Position numbers and translations under genes: made by a program | Shown here: positions 1 to 10,912 of the stretch, one piece after another | How the letters are laid out: every line of letters begins with the position of its first letter | How positions within the stretch are numbered: the first letter of the stretch is position 1 | Origin: Panicum virgatum | Taxonomy: Eukaryota; Streptophyta; Magnoliopsida; Poales; Poaceae | Reading direction: 5' to 3' | DNA length: 64,000 bases | NCBI RefSeq assembly: GCF_016808335.1 | Contig: NC_053147.1 | Location: forward strand, 16,850,913 to 16,914,912 | The notes under the pieces: model-generated | What the model was told of the DNA's origin: nothing | Database searches by the model: none | Seen by the model: the letters and a program-made list of their open reading frames with translations, nothing else

Positions 1-181
1 CAGCCACAACACTTGAGGGGAAGACGGCAGATGACATGCGCCTAATGGCGGAAGCCGGGCGGCCAGGCGGGATGCTTCCACAGCTGGTTGTGCGCTGTAT
101 CCCGGTGCCATTGCTGCACTGACCTGAGTCCGCTGAGGCCGAGGACTTCCGGGGCAGCTTGCTGAGAAATTGTTTCCACAT
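1..181 (-). CDS. PP2A B-prime (B56) regulatory subunit, N-terminal part, runs off the window
   Basis: The minus strand opens with ATG at 181-179 and reads 60 codons without a stop to the window edge. The protein begins MWKQFLSKLPRK, followed by a Ser/Ala-rich stretch and the segment RPASAIRRMSS. From family knowledge, an N-terminus of the form M-[IW]-K-Q-[IF]-L-x-[KR]-L-P-[RK]-K-x-S is typical of plant B-prime subunits of protein phosphatase 2A, which direct the phosphatase to substrates in cytosol and nucleus. Only the divergent N-terminal tail is visible; the HEAT-like repeat core lies outside the window. The start was chosen because the context CAAGATGTGG is good and no in-frame ATG occurs in the leader just upstream. 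The assignment rests on this short signature. No frame break is visible. Confidence 0.7.
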   Translation of the reverse strand, partial: MWKQFLSKLPRKSSASADSGQCSNGTGIQRTTSCGSIPPGRPASAIRRMSSAVFPSSVVA

Positions 182-850
182 CTTGGACAAAACCCTTTTT
201 TTTCACACCAACACCATGGCAACAGTAGAGCTCGCCGCCAATATACCAAGATTAGCACATGATGGAGGAAGAACCAGGGTTACTAACCAAAAAGATCTAA
301 CTCTACTATAATGCGATAGCAAGACACTTCCGAGGCAACAAGCTTAGATTTTTGTCACGGAGGAGCACAATCCGGGAAATGCAGCTAAATCTGGACCATG
401 CAGATGCAAACTGAATCGAAGAAAACCACGAACAACCTCAAATGCCACCAAAGATGGACAGACCAGCCTTGAAATCTCGAACAAGAAGGGGAGGGGGGAA
501 ATGGCAGCTGCCAACCCCGAGCTAGAGCCGAGAGGTCACCACGGAAAGCTCGGCTTCGCTCGGATCTGGGGCTTCAGGCCAGGCGCTCGCCGGATCCAGG
601 CGCCGTGACGTGACCGCCGCGGCAGATGGAGGAGCGGAGACGGGAGCTACAGGACGACGGGCCTGGGAGGCATTGGGAACCGGATCGAAATCTGCAGCGC
701 CGCGCTTTGTCCGCTTCTCGGGAAGGGGGAGGGAGTGAGGAGCAGAGCGGCCGAGGGAGAGGGGGGGGGGGAGCGGGATGAGAAGGGGAGTGGAAGGGAA
801 GGGCCTGCTTGTTGTTTCGTGCGGGAATTGGTTTGTTTAACACGGGGCAT
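182..850 (-). promoter_or_regulatory. Leader and promoter-proximal region of the PP2A B-prime gene
   Basis: Read on the minus strand, about 700-850 is pyrimidine-rich with long C and CT runs, and 480-700 is GC-rich. Closer to the start codon the DNA becomes ordinary AT-balanced leader. This is the pattern of a grass 5' UTR with its transcription start near 800-850. A leader intron is possible (a pyrimidine run lies just before position 190) but no donor/acceptor pair is decisive. Short ORFs here are not supported as genes. Confidence 0.45.
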
Positions 851-2239
851 GTACGGACAAGACCGCCATCGCGATGTACGGCTCACGAGGCCCGTGCTGA
901 TTAGCAAATCACCCCAAATCCGGGGCTTTCTTAAAGCCAGGATCCTGGCTTTACTTCGAAATCAACACTTCACCAACGATTAGCAGAACGTGATTGCGAG
1001 AAACCGCAGGGGCCCATTTGCAAAACCTGGTAGGCTTTAATCGGCGTCCTTGTCCTTGGGCACGGCACGGGACCGGCCGGCGATCGGGCGCTTTAATTCG
1101 AAAGGCCCGTGGCTGGTCACGGACCGGACGGGGAGATCCCGGCCGTCCGTCGTCGGATCGGGGGAGGCGCGCGACCCCGCACGGACGGGGGCAGATGGAC
1201 GGCCGCGGCCCCGTCGCCCGTGACCTCAGCACACGGCGGTGGGGTGGGGCACCGGCGGTAAAACAGGCGGTGACGGCACGGGTACTCGCCGGACCAGTCC
1301 GGCCCGTGCGGCTCCGTCGCTGTCTCGCCGCAGGGGTGCTGCCGGGCTGCAGCGGCGAGAGCGAGACCGTCCGTCCCGTCCGCTGGGCTCGGCGTCGGGA
1401 GGGAGAATGAAATGGGTGTCAATAGACACTCGGCATGTGCGGCGGCCTGAAGCATGGTCCGCTACGGCAGGGAGACGCATCTATCCGTGATGCGTCATAA
1501 ACACGGTGCTAGTACCTCTCCCAGTCTCGGAATTTTGAGGCGTGTTGTGAAAACAACAGTGATGAAAATGAGTTACTGATGCAAAACCACCGAGAGAGTC
1601 CGAGACCAAGAGCGAAAGCAAGACAGCAGGGGTAGGCCGCGGATTGTGCTATACATGTGGCCGCTCAAAAAAAAAGAGAAAAACTTGCCGATGGAGTTTG
1701 ATGGAATAGTTTGACGAGTGGCGGCCAAAGTTCAAACTCTCCAAGAATTTTAAAAACCCAAACTCCAACATTCTTCAGTCCCGACCATCTTGGCTCTGGT
1801 CCGGTCGTAGGTCCTCCACCCACGCGGCTGTACCTCCATCGTACATTCGTGCTCACGAAACAGAGGGCATGATCCGTGTTCATTGCCTCATCAGCGGCAG
1901 CATGGTCCTCGTACAAGCTGTGATGAGGAGGTGGGCTACGGCCCCACGGACTATACAAAAAGGCAGGATACACAGTTGTCCAAAAATGACCTAGCAGCGC
2001 CCCGGGGCACTGTTCTATCATAATAATACACATTAAATGCGTCCCGAAGTAGGATTTTTGGCAGACATGTCACAGATTTGTGAAGAAGTAGCTTGAGCAC
2101 GGGGGCTAAGGCTGTTTCCCGGTGGTGATTTTAATTTCACATTTCCTGAAAATTACGACATCGCTAGACATGTTGAGTCGATGAATAAACATGACCTCCG
2201 ATGCATAATTCTCTTTCCCAATTTTATTCAACTACTATT
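851..2239. other. Upstream single-copy-like DNA, no gene seen
   Basis: The first part (about 950-1400) is very GC-rich and the rest is mixed. Open frames on both strands have biased, low-complexity composition and no recognisable motif. This is presumably promoter and intergenic DNA of the PP2A gene. Nothing else can be supported. Confidence 0.4.
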
Positions 2240-2309
2240 CGAATTATAGACCATTTTAACCTTTGTAGGTACATAAAAATTTATGTTTTATAATTCAAAA
2301 CGGAGGGAG
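2240..2309. repeat. Single Stowaway-like MITE terminus
   Basis: The segment ends in ACGGAGGGAG directly followed by TA, the classic terminal inverted repeat and target dinucleotide of Stowaway (Tc1/mariner-derived) MITEs in grasses. An AT-rich palindromic stretch around 2270-2290 precedes it. I found no matching CTCCCTCCGT start upstream, so this is a truncated copy or its other end has diverged. Confidence 0.4.
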
Positions 2310-2424
2310 TATAATTTAATTCCTGCATAGTATTGTGAAATCATTTATTTAGGGGTAGTTGGGGGTGGGGTGGGGTGGGGGGTTCATTCCCGTTTGCAGG
2401 CATATGATAAACCGATTCAGTTAC

Positions 2425-2429
2425 GGTGG
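2425..2429. repeat. Target-site duplication GGTGG, left copy
   Basis: The five bases GGTGG directly precede the TGTCGGG start of the 5' LTR and recur at 40601-40605 directly after the ...CCGACA end of the 3' LTR. This fixes both ends of the outer retrotransposon and shows that 2424 and 40606 were once neighbours. Confidence 0.95.
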
Positions 2430-2616
2430 TGTCGGGTACCACGATTAAAGACACCCTAATCGGGGTACTAAGATCGCCTTAAAACGCAAAACACATGTTA
2501 AGGCAACTGGGCCCACGAAGGCCCACGGCCTCCTTCCAACCTGGAAGAAAGCAAAAGACTCAAAGAAGCCCAGCTTACGGCCCATTCGCACCCCTCTTGG
2601 GCCCATGGGACGATCC

Positions 2617-2775
2617 CCGCCTCGCTCGAGGGCTCCCGTCGAGACCCCTCGACTGCGCCATCTCCGCCTCGCTCGAGGGTAGCGAACCTATCCTCGAGCG
2701 GGCGAATCATCTCCGCCTCGCTCAAGGGTAGCGAACCTACCCTCGAGCATGCGAATCACCTCCGCCTCGCTCGAG
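2617..2775 (+). repeat. 49-bp tandem repeat in U3 of the Tat LTR
   Basis: CCGCCTCGCTC[GA]AG recurs at 2617, 2664, 2713 and 2762. The two middle units are both 49 bp; the first is 47 bp and the last is partial. Each full unit carries GGGTAGCGAACCTA, which together with the flanking CTCGAG forms a short palindrome. The same array is present in the 3' LTR. Tandem arrays in U3 are often enhancer-like; here that is inference. Confidence 0.8.
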
Positions 2776-3506
2776 GCCACCCCTCGGCATAAAGGACAAA
2801 CGGCCCCGCCGCTCAACCGCTCGTCGTACGGGGAATTAAAAGCCGACCACTTCTCCACGGCGCCCAGGACAGACGGTGTCAGACCGCCATTCCTCATGAT
2901 GACTGCGACCGGAGTCCCATCCGCCGACTTCAGTCACTGCTCCGCCATCCCGTATACTGTGGCGGCACTGTGGAACCTGTGACGCGGGACAAGACGCGCT
3001 CGGCACAGTCCCCGTCACTATTTCGCCAACTCCGGTTGACCGGACCCACCTCCTGCTTGGGGAAAGGGCCCGGCGACGCCACGTACCCCTCGAGGGATGC
3101 TCAGCACACGCAGCCGAGGTCCCGGACCTCCCCCCTCGAGGTGTCCGGAACCTCCACGCGACCCTCGGACCTCCTTAGGGCGCACACCGGTACTTTGTCC
3201 AGAGGGGTCCGGGACCGCCGCGTGCCTCGCCACCATTGGGGCACGCAGGACCCTGACCTGCAGGGCCCACGGAATGCCATATCTGGAGGCCTGTACACCC
3301 TACAGTGACAACCACGTCGCCTGTAGGGGCTGGCAGGACGCCGGCGCGATCTCCGCAGGACCGAGGACAATATCCAGGACGACTGTCACGCCTGAAGCCA
3401 TGCCCCACAGTGTACTTCCTACAGTATTCGGTCACTGTACCCCCGTGATTCGGGGGAAAACTACGACTTCTACGCCCCCACTCATGTGCGCCGCCCCTCC
3501 TTGTGA

Positions 3507-3515
3507 CTATAAAAG
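3507..3515 (+). promoter_or_regulatory. LTR TATA box
   Basis: CTATAAAAG lies about 390 bp before the LTR end, followed by a GC- and CT-rich transcribed leader. The counterpart in the 3' LTR is at 40211-40219. It would mark the U3/R boundary roughly 30 bp downstream. Confidence 0.7.
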
Positions 3516-3900
3516 GAGGAGGCGGGCTTCCTTTAGAGGGGCGCTCTCTCTCTGGCGGTCTCTCTCTCGCTCTCCCCCGCAGAGGACACTCAGAAGCTTC
3601 TGGGCTTCAGCTACTGTGGTCACCTACGTTCACAACCATCGTCATACTCACTCCTCTTCTAACAGAGACTTGGGTGCTTCCCTCCCTCTCTCGCCACGCT
3701 TATACCCCCTACTACAAGCACATCGGGTGCAAGATAATACAGTGCCCCCGCACACCCCCTTTGCTGGACGTACGACCCCGCGGCCGGAACCAAGATAAAT
3801 CGTGCGTTACTATGTTGTCTCTTGCATCATCATCTGGGACGAGGAAACGTGCAGCATTTACTATTTGGGATCCAGGCCCCCGGGTCGGGACACCGACAGT

Positions 3901-3918
3901 TGGCGCGCCAGGTAGGGG
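3901..3918 (+). other. Primer binding site, tRNA-Arg type
   Basis: TGGCGCGCCAGGTAGGGG starts two bases after the LTR. It reads as the complement of a tRNA 3' end of the form CCCCTACCTGGCGCG plus CCA, which I recall as plant tRNA-Arg(CCT). It does not match the nearby tRNA-Asp beyond TGGCGC. Identity of the tRNA is from memory and is the weaker part of the call. Confidence 0.75.
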
Positions 3919-4096
3919 CCGCTGCGTGACATTTTTTTCTCTCTTGTTCCCATTTGAGAAACCGGATGGCGGGTAGATCCAACCCATACCCCATGGGTAT
4001 CTCGGATTCGCTCCCAGCTGGACACATGATCCGATTCGGGAGTCTCGAGTTTAGAGCAACCGGCAACGGTTACCTCATACAGCTCCTCTCGCCCGG

Positions 4097-6312
4097 ATGC
4101 AACCCCGTCATTCCGACTTCACCAGCCCGGCGCAACAGGCGCTCGGGTCAGCGTTCGGACAAGCACGCGTGGAGCGGCGTTGCGCGGCACGCCACAGCTC
4201 CCCCACGTGGGTCGAGGCTGGCATGTCGCAACTCAGCATCATGGCCAACGGGGCCACCGTCTCGTCATCACGTGCCTCGGCGTCATCTGCGCCGGCACCG
4301 TCACCTGCTGCGGCACTAGTGCCTCCCAGGGGGTTCGACCTCGCCGTCGCCCTTCCCCTTCGGGATGCGCAATGCTGCCGCCCGCGCCTCGTCAACCAGC
4401 GCTAACTTCACCGAGCATGAGGATATGCCGGGTCATCACCTTCTATCGATCCGCAGCCTCATCGCGTCATCCCCCGACGAATCCTACCCCGTACGGCGAG
4501 CACGATGCATTCCGCTCGTTCCAACTCGCGACAACCTATTGCCTCACCTGCTGTGAGGACTCCAACGAGGGGGATTATGATCCCGCCCGGGAGTGTTTCA
4601 TGGCTGACCTCGCGGACGAGCAAAACGACAATGCCCCGAGCAACGACGGGGACGGCGGGGCGGACGCGCAGGCAAACCAAACGGCAAGCTCGGCGGCGCG
4701 GCAAGCACAGCTGGCGCAGCTCAAGGAGCTTCAAGCCAAGCTCGACGAGCAGCGTCGGCAGACCCAGGAGATGCGCACCGCACTCGAGTAGCAGCGTACC
4801 GCGCGTGGTGCGCACGCCCAGGCGGCGGGATATGTTGCCCGGGAGCGCATCCTGGCCGACGACAACATCGACAAATATCCGGAACTGAAGACGGCCGGCG
4901 AAAAACTCATCGCTGCGGCCTACCTACTCCAAGCTATGCCCGAGCCATCGACGTCTTCGTTCCGCAACCTGCGCCGCGAGGCACAGGAGCTCATCGAGCA
5001 AGCTGCCGTGCAGCAGGCCGAGAGTTCGGCATCTCGTATGCGCTCGAAAGCCCCGGAGCAGCCTGATGTTACTGCACACCAGGACTGCGAGGTTTCTGTG
5101 CACACACCATCAGCAGGGAAGGGCAAGGCAGCCGTAGCGCCCGGTGCGAAGGCACCCTCGGTGCACGAGCGCATCGGGAGAGTTCCCGTAAGGGAGCGAA
5201 TCCGTGACACGCGCGGGCATGCCGGCGACGGCGACGCCCGCTACATCATCAACGGCAGGAGGTACACCCCTCGACGGGGTGGACGCTTCGACCCCGAGCA
5301 CGACAGGGGTGAGTCACCGGAGCCTCCAGGCACCCGGGTGTTTAGCCGGGAGATTCGGACCGCTTCTTTTCCCACGCGCTTTCGACAACCCAACACCCTC
5401 GTCAAGTACTCGGGCGAGACTGATCCTGCAGTCTGGCTCAACGACTTCCGCCTAGCGTGCCAGCTAGGCGGTGCGGCGGAGGACACGGTCATCATCCGCA
5501 ACCTTCCTCTTCACCTTGCTGACACCACACGAACGTGGCTCGAGCACTTGCCCGCGGACCAGATCCACAACTGGGCCAACTTAGTCCAGATCTTCGTGGG
5601 CAACTTCCAGGACATATACGTGCCCCCCGGGAACTCCTGGGACCTCAAAGGGTGTTGTCAGAAGCCCAACGAGTCCCTGTGCGACTACATGCGGCGCTTA
5701 TCCAAGCGATGCACCGAGCTCCCCAGCGTCACCCACGTCGAGGTCATCAACGCCTTCCTCGAGGGTACCACGTGCAGGAACCTGGTGCACGAGCTCGCGA
5801 GAAGCCGTCCGACCAACACCAACGAGCTGTTCGACGCTGCCACCAACTATGCCGCCGACGAGGAGGCTGTTGGTGCCATCTTCGACGACAAGCCGAGCAA
5901 GCGCAAGGACGATGCGCCCGTGGAGGGCAGCAACGTCAAGCCCAACGCCCCCGCCAAGAAACAGAAGCGGGGGAGGAAGGGAAAGAAGCCAATCCCACCG
6001 AACCAGCGCGGGTCGGGGCAGGCAGAGGACTCCGAGGAGGCCTTCGCTGCCGCCCAGGACCGCAAAGGACCTCGAGGCCCCCCTCGAGGCGGTGGTGGCC
6101 AGTTCGACGACATGCTTAAGAAGCCGTGCCCTTACCATAAGGGCCCGGTCAATCATACCCTCGAGCAGTGCGAAATGCTCAAGAAATATTACAACCGCGT
6201 CGCGCATCGCGACGAAGACAAGAAGAAGGATGCGGCGACAAAGGTGGAGACAACGAGTTCCCCCCGGTGGAGAACGCCTTCTTCATCTTTGGAGGAGCAA
6301 CGACGAACATGA
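4097..6312 (+). pseudogene. Tat gag, decayed
   Basis: The longest open part is 4936-6312 (458 codons). Around residues 130-300 of that part lies the retrotransposon gag (capsid) domain, starting near FPTRFRQPNTLVKYSGETDP with the DPAVWLNDF motif. A basic linker follows, then a C-x2-H-x5-H-x4-C knuckle (CPYHKGPVNHTLEQC) near the C-terminus, which binds nucleic acid. Upstream, 4097-4791 reads as the N-terminal part in changing frames: one frameshift falls near 4490 and an in-frame TAG at 4789-4791. The C-terminus overlaps the protease ORF in another frame. The product would be the capsid/nucleocapsid precursor of virus-like particles. Broken upstream of its main domain, so probably not functional. 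Confidence 0.85.
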
Positions 6313-7910
6313 CATCTCGGCAGCGCAAGCGTGAGCGCCGGGAAGTCTTCTCCGTCACCAAAGCCATGCCATCCTACCTCGATTGGTCGAAGGATACCAT
6401 TTCCTTCGGCCGCGAAGACCACCCCGACTACGTCTCGCATCCGGGACGGTACCCGCTCATTGTCGATCCCATCATCGGCAACACCCGTTTCTCCAAGGTG
6501 CTTATGGACGGAGGCAGCAGCCTCAACATCATGTACGCCCACACCTTGGAGCTCATGAGGATCGGACCAGACAAGCTTCGCCCCAGCAAGTCGCCATTCC
6601 ATGGCGTTGCGCTGGGGAAGCGAATCCAACCCCTCGGCCAGATCGATCTGCCTATCTGCTTCGGCACGGCAGCTAACTTCCGCAAGGAAGTACTCACCTT
6701 TGAGGTGGTAGGGTTTCGAGGATCTTATCACGCCATTCTTGGTCGTCCCTGCTACGCCAAGTTCATGGCCGTCCCCAACTATACCTACCTCAAGCTGAAG
6801 ATGCCGGGTCCGGAGGGCATCATCACCATCGGCTCTTCGTTCGAGCACGCCTACGAGTGCGACGTTGAGTGCGTTGAGCACGCGGAGGCTCAAGCGGAGG
6901 ACGAGGCCCTCGCAGCCACCCTCGACAAAATGGCAAGCGAGGCCTTGGACTCCACGCACCGACACGCCGGGAGTTTCGAACCCGCCGAGGGTATCAAGAA
7001 GGTGCCCCTCGACCCGAACCACTCCGACGACAAGGCGTTACAGATCAGCGCCACCCTCGACGGTAAATAGGAAGTGGTGCTCGTCGATTTTCTCCGCGCC
7101 AACGCTGACATCTTCGCGTGGAGCCCCTCGGATATGCCTGGCATACCGAGGGAGGTCGCCGAGCACTCCGTTGATGTCCGACCCAACTCCAAGCCGGTGA
7201 AGCAACGCCTGCGACGCTTCGACGAGCTCAAGCGCCGGGCGATCGGCGAGGAGTTGCAGAAATTTCTGGCGGCCGAATTCATCAAGGAGGTATTCCATCC
7301 CGAATGGCTAGCTAATCCCGTATTAGTAAAGAAAAAGAATGGAAACTGGAGGATGTGCGTAGATTATACTAGTTTAAATAAGACATGTCTGAAGGTTCCT
7401 TTTCCTTTGCCACGAATTGATCAGATTGTAGATTCTACTGCGGGATGCGAACTTCTATCCTTTCTTGATGCTTCTTCCGGCTACCACCAAATCTAGATGA
7501 AAGAGTCCGACCAGCTCGCGACTTCTTTTATCACACCTTTCGGCATGTACTGCTACGTTACGATGCCCTTTGGCCTCAGAAACGCCGGAGCCACATACCA
7601 GCGATGTATGCTCCACGTTTTCGGGAACCATCTCGGGCGGAATGTAGAAGCATACGTCGATGACATCGTAGTAAAATCCAGGAAGGCGGACGACCTGGTT
7701 GCCGATCTCCGGATCGCATTCGATTGCCTACGGGCCAAAGGGGTAAAGCTTAACCCCGAGAAGTGCGTGTTCGGGGTGCCTCGAGGCATGCTCTTGGGCT
7801 TCATTGTCTCCCAGCGGGGCATCGAACCCAAGCCTGATAAAGTCTCGGCCATCACTCGAATGGGACCAATCCAAGACCTAAAGGGGTACAGAGGGTTATG
7901 GGATGCCTAG
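6168..7910 (+). pseudogene. Tat protease and reverse transcriptase, with stops
   Basis: One frame runs from 6168 to 7910, interrupted by TAG at 7068-7070 and TAG at 7494-7496. The aspartic protease motif appears as DGGSSLNIMY near residue 115, with the ILGRPCY flap-side motif about 90 residues later. Reverse transcriptase follows: NPVLVKKKNGNWRMCVDY, the LDASSGYHQI motif, PFGLRNAGATYQR, and the catalytic YVDDIVVKS. The frame is then lost by a one-base deletion near 7887. Both stops fit a C-to-T change in a CAG-like codon, although the second site is uncertain. It would cleave the Gag-Pol polyprotein and copy the element RNA. Length and order match Ty3/gypsy pol. Confidence 0.9.
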
Positions 7911-8989
7911 CATCTCGTAGCCGATTCATCTCGCGTCTCGGCGAGAAAGGCTTACCCCTGTATCAACTCTTGAGGAAAACCGACCGCTTCACGTGAACCC
8001 CTGAAGCCCAAGAAGCCCTCGAAATGCTGAAGGCATCGCTCACTCATGCCCCCATTCTCACACCACCTACGGATGGCGAGCCCCTCTATCTATACGTAGC
8101 CGCGACGACCCAAGTGGTCAGCGCGGTGGTCGTTGTCGAAAGACAAGAGGAGGACCACGCTCTGCCCGTCCAACGGCCGGTGTACTACATTAGCGAGGTG
8201 TTGTCTGAAACTAAGACACACTATCCGCAGATTCAGAAGCTGCTCTACGCAGTGGTTTTGGCTCGGCGCAAGCTGTGCCACTACTTCGAGGCCCATCCCG
8301 TCACCGTGGTCTCGTCTTTCCTTTTGGGAGAGATATTCCGCAACCGGGAAGCCGAGGGTAGGATTGCCAAATGGTCCGTGGAGCTGATGGGAGAAACTCT
8401 TACCTACGCCCCCCGCAAGGCAATCAAGTCACAAATCTTGGCCGACTTTGTAGCTAAGTGGACGGACACTCGGCTACCCCCACCGCAAATCCAGGCCGAA
8501 TGCTGGACCATGTTCTTCGACGGTTCAGTGATGAAAACCGGCGCCGGTGCCGGCCTCCTTTTCATCTCACCCCTCGGAGACCACATGCAGTACGTGATAC
8601 ACTTGCATTTCCCTGCGTCGAACAACATGGCGGAGTACGAGGCCCTCCTCAGTGGCCTCCGCATCGCCATCGAGCTCGGCGTCAAGCGCCTCGACGTGCG
8701 CGGTGACTCTCGACTCGTCGTCGATCAAGTAATGAAGGAGTCTAGCTGTCAAGACCCGAAGATGGAGGCGTACTGCAATGCAGTGCGCCACCTCGAAGAC
8801 AAGTTCGACGGCCTAGAGCTCAATCATGTCCCGCGCAAGTACAACGAGGATGCCGAGGAATTAGCCAAGATCGCGTCAGGGCGGACCACTGTCCCCCCGA
8901 ACATCTTCGCCCGCGACATCACCAAGCTCTCCGTCGAATTCAAGGATTCGGTGGAGCCAGGCTCCTCGTTCGTCGGGCCCTTCGGCTAG
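7911..8989 (+). pseudogene. Tat RNase H plus archaeal-type second RNase H
   Basis: After the frameshift near 7887 the pol frame continues through a TGA near 7994-7996 and is open from 8024 to 8989. The first half is the retroviral RNase H (PVYYISEVLSETKTHYPQ, then LCHYFEAHPVTVVSS). Where families usually show an Asp-containing strand it reads YVAATTQVV, so the first catalytic Asp looks lost. The second half is a separate RNase H domain: MFFDGSVMKTGAGAG, then ASNNMAEYEALLSGL, then DVRGDSRLVVDQV. These give the D, E and D of the archaeal/plant RNase H fold. The dual arrangement is diagnostic of the Tat lineage. A TAG at 8987-8989 separates it from the integrase in the same frame. Confidence 0.88.
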
Positions 8990-9016
8990 AACCCCTCGGG
9001 GGACGAGGCTGAGCCC

Positions 9017-10329
9017 ATGAACATTGACTTCGGGACCACCTCCGTGGACGAGGCCGAAGCAATGGAAGTCGACGAGGCCCCCACCTCGCAAGATTGGCGC
9101 GTCCAGTACTTTGACTGGATAATTCGAGGGGTCTTACCCTCGAACCATGCTCAGGCGCGGCGCCTCACCAGGTGGGCCAAGTCCTTCATCCTAATCGACA
9201 ACGTACTATACAAGCGCAGTCCCTCGGGCATTATGCAACGATGCATCCCCATCCCCGAGGGCAAGGAGCTGATCCGCGACATCCATGCCGGCATCTGCGG
9301 CCATCACGCCGCGCCACACACCCTCGTGGGTAACGCATTTCGGCAAGGTTTCTATTGGCCCACCGCGGTCGCCGATGCCACCGACGTCGTGCGGACCTGT
9401 GAGGGTTGCCAGTTCTATGCTCGAAAGATACACCTCCCGGCCCATGCTCTGCAGACCATCCCCATCACATGGCCGTTTGCCGTGTGGGGACTGGACCTCG
9501 TCGGTCTGCTGCTGAAGGCGCTCGGGGGCTTCACCCACTCGCTGGTGGCGGTCGACAAATTCTCCAAGTGGATCGAGGCTCGACCCATCGGCAAGATCAA
9601 ATCCGAGCAAGCGGTTTTGTTCTTCACCGATATCGTCTTCAGGTTCGGGGTCTTGAATTCGATCATCATCGACAACGGCACCCAGTTCACAGGCAAGAAG
9701 TTCTTGACGTTCTGCGACGATTTCCACATACGTGTGGACTGTTCGGCTGTGGCACACCCACAGACGAATGGGCAAGTAGAACGTGCCAATGGCATGATCC
9801 TCCAAGGACTGAAGCCGAGAATCTTCAACAAGTTGAATAAGTTCGGCCGGAGGTGGCTCACGGAGCTACCCTCGGTTATCTGGAGCCTGAGGACGACTCC
9901 AAGCAGAGCCACGGGATTTACCCCGTTCTTCCTCGTCTATGGCGCCGAGGCCATACTCCCCACTGACCTGGAGTACGGATCGCCGAGGCTCAAGGCATAC
10001 CAAGAGCAACAAAACCAGCGAGCTCGTGAAGACTCGCTGGATTAAGTGGACGAGGCTCGAGACGTGGCACTCCTACACTCCGCGCGCTACCAGTAGTCCC
10101 TACGAAGGTATCAAGCGCAGAGGGTCCGGCGCCGAGACCTCAACGAAGGGGACTTGGTGCTGAGGCTTCGACAGGACAGCAGGGGCCGCCACAAGCTCTC
10201 ACCACCATGGAAAGGCCCGTACATAATCGCCGAGGTGCTCAAACCCGCACGTACAAGTTTGCGAACGACAAAGGCGAAGTCTTCACCAACGCTTGGAACA
10301 TACAACAACTACGTCGCTTCTATCCTTAG
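9017..10329 (+). pseudogene. Tat integrase
   Basis: Same frame as the dual RNase H block. The zinc-binding HHCC domain is seen as DIHAGICGHHA followed by CEGCQFY. The catalytic core carries WGLDLVG (first D), IIIDNGTQFTGKKF (second D) and HPQTNGQVERANG (E), in DDE spacing. Open frame 9017-10045 ends at TAA. Recognisable C-terminal sequence (WKGPYIIAEVLKP, then a basic tail ending in a TAG at 10327-10329) continues past it, with a further TAG at about 10090 and a one-base deletion near 10247. It would join the cDNA ends to the host chromosome. At least three breaks make it inactive. Confidence 0.88.
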
Positions 10330-10498
10330 AGTTCTAAGCTTTTTGTACATCGTTTGTACTTTCATTCTCGATTTCCCGAAACAATAAAGAAGCACGCTTC
10401 ACTTGTTTATTTTTTTGGGAACCTTCCGGACCCTCGAGGGCTCGAATGCGCACGAACACTGAGGTACGCCTGGCTTTACCCTCGGCAAAAGCCAAGCC

Positions 10499-10514
10499 TC
10501 CCTCGGGGGCTACT
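10499..10514 (+). other. Internal copy of the polypurine-tract motif
   Basis: CCTCGGGGGCTACT-like sequence (here CCCTCGGGGGCTACTA) recurs almost exactly at 39121-39134, directly before the 3' LTR. This copy lies 170 bp after the end of pol, between pol and the convergent antisense gene. It could be a second plus-strand primer or a remnant of an older junction. Confidence 0.5.
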
Positions 10515-10912
10515 ACGGGGGGAACCCCCGAACGTCCCCAAAAAATCGCCAACATTTTTTTCAAAATATTTCCGTCTCGCCCTTAAGCTTCTCATATCCT
10601 TAGAAAAAACAAACGCGAGGCGTAAGCAACTACGGTATGGGGCCGGCCGAGTCGTGGGGCCGCCTACGCCTCCGGGATACGGCACCCCCCTCTCCACCCC
10701 ACGCCTACGTTGCTTATGAACGCAAAATTCCTCGCAGATGTTTATCTAAGTCGCATATAAGAACACAGAAATAAAGTAAAGAAAACATAGGCTCGAACGC
10801 ACAAGGCCTCGATGGGCCACACAGTCGATTTAATGAAAACAATTTCCTTATATTTATAAGTACGATTACAACGAATGTTAATCTATTACATAGGCTTCGA
10901 GGCCCAGTTTCC

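Larger units (their letters stand above)
2430..3898 (+). repeat. 5' LTR of the Tat element
   Basis: Starts TGTCGGGTACC and ends GACACCGACA, matching 39134-40600 almost base for base. It contains a core promoter (TATA at 3508), a pyrimidine-rich leader after it with CTCTCTCT runs near 3545-3575, and a 49-bp tandem repeat in U3. ORFs predicted inside it are LTR noise because the same frames recur in the 3' LTR. Confidence 0.95.

Noticed and set aside
1665..2033. 122-codon minus-strand ORF left of the nest
   Set aside because: No motif, no splice or promoter context, unusual composition; likely chance.
3901..3918. Primer site of the Tat element matching the nearby tRNA-Asp gene
   Set aside because: Only the first six bases agree with the complement of that tRNA's 3' end; the rest fits a tRNA-Arg type.
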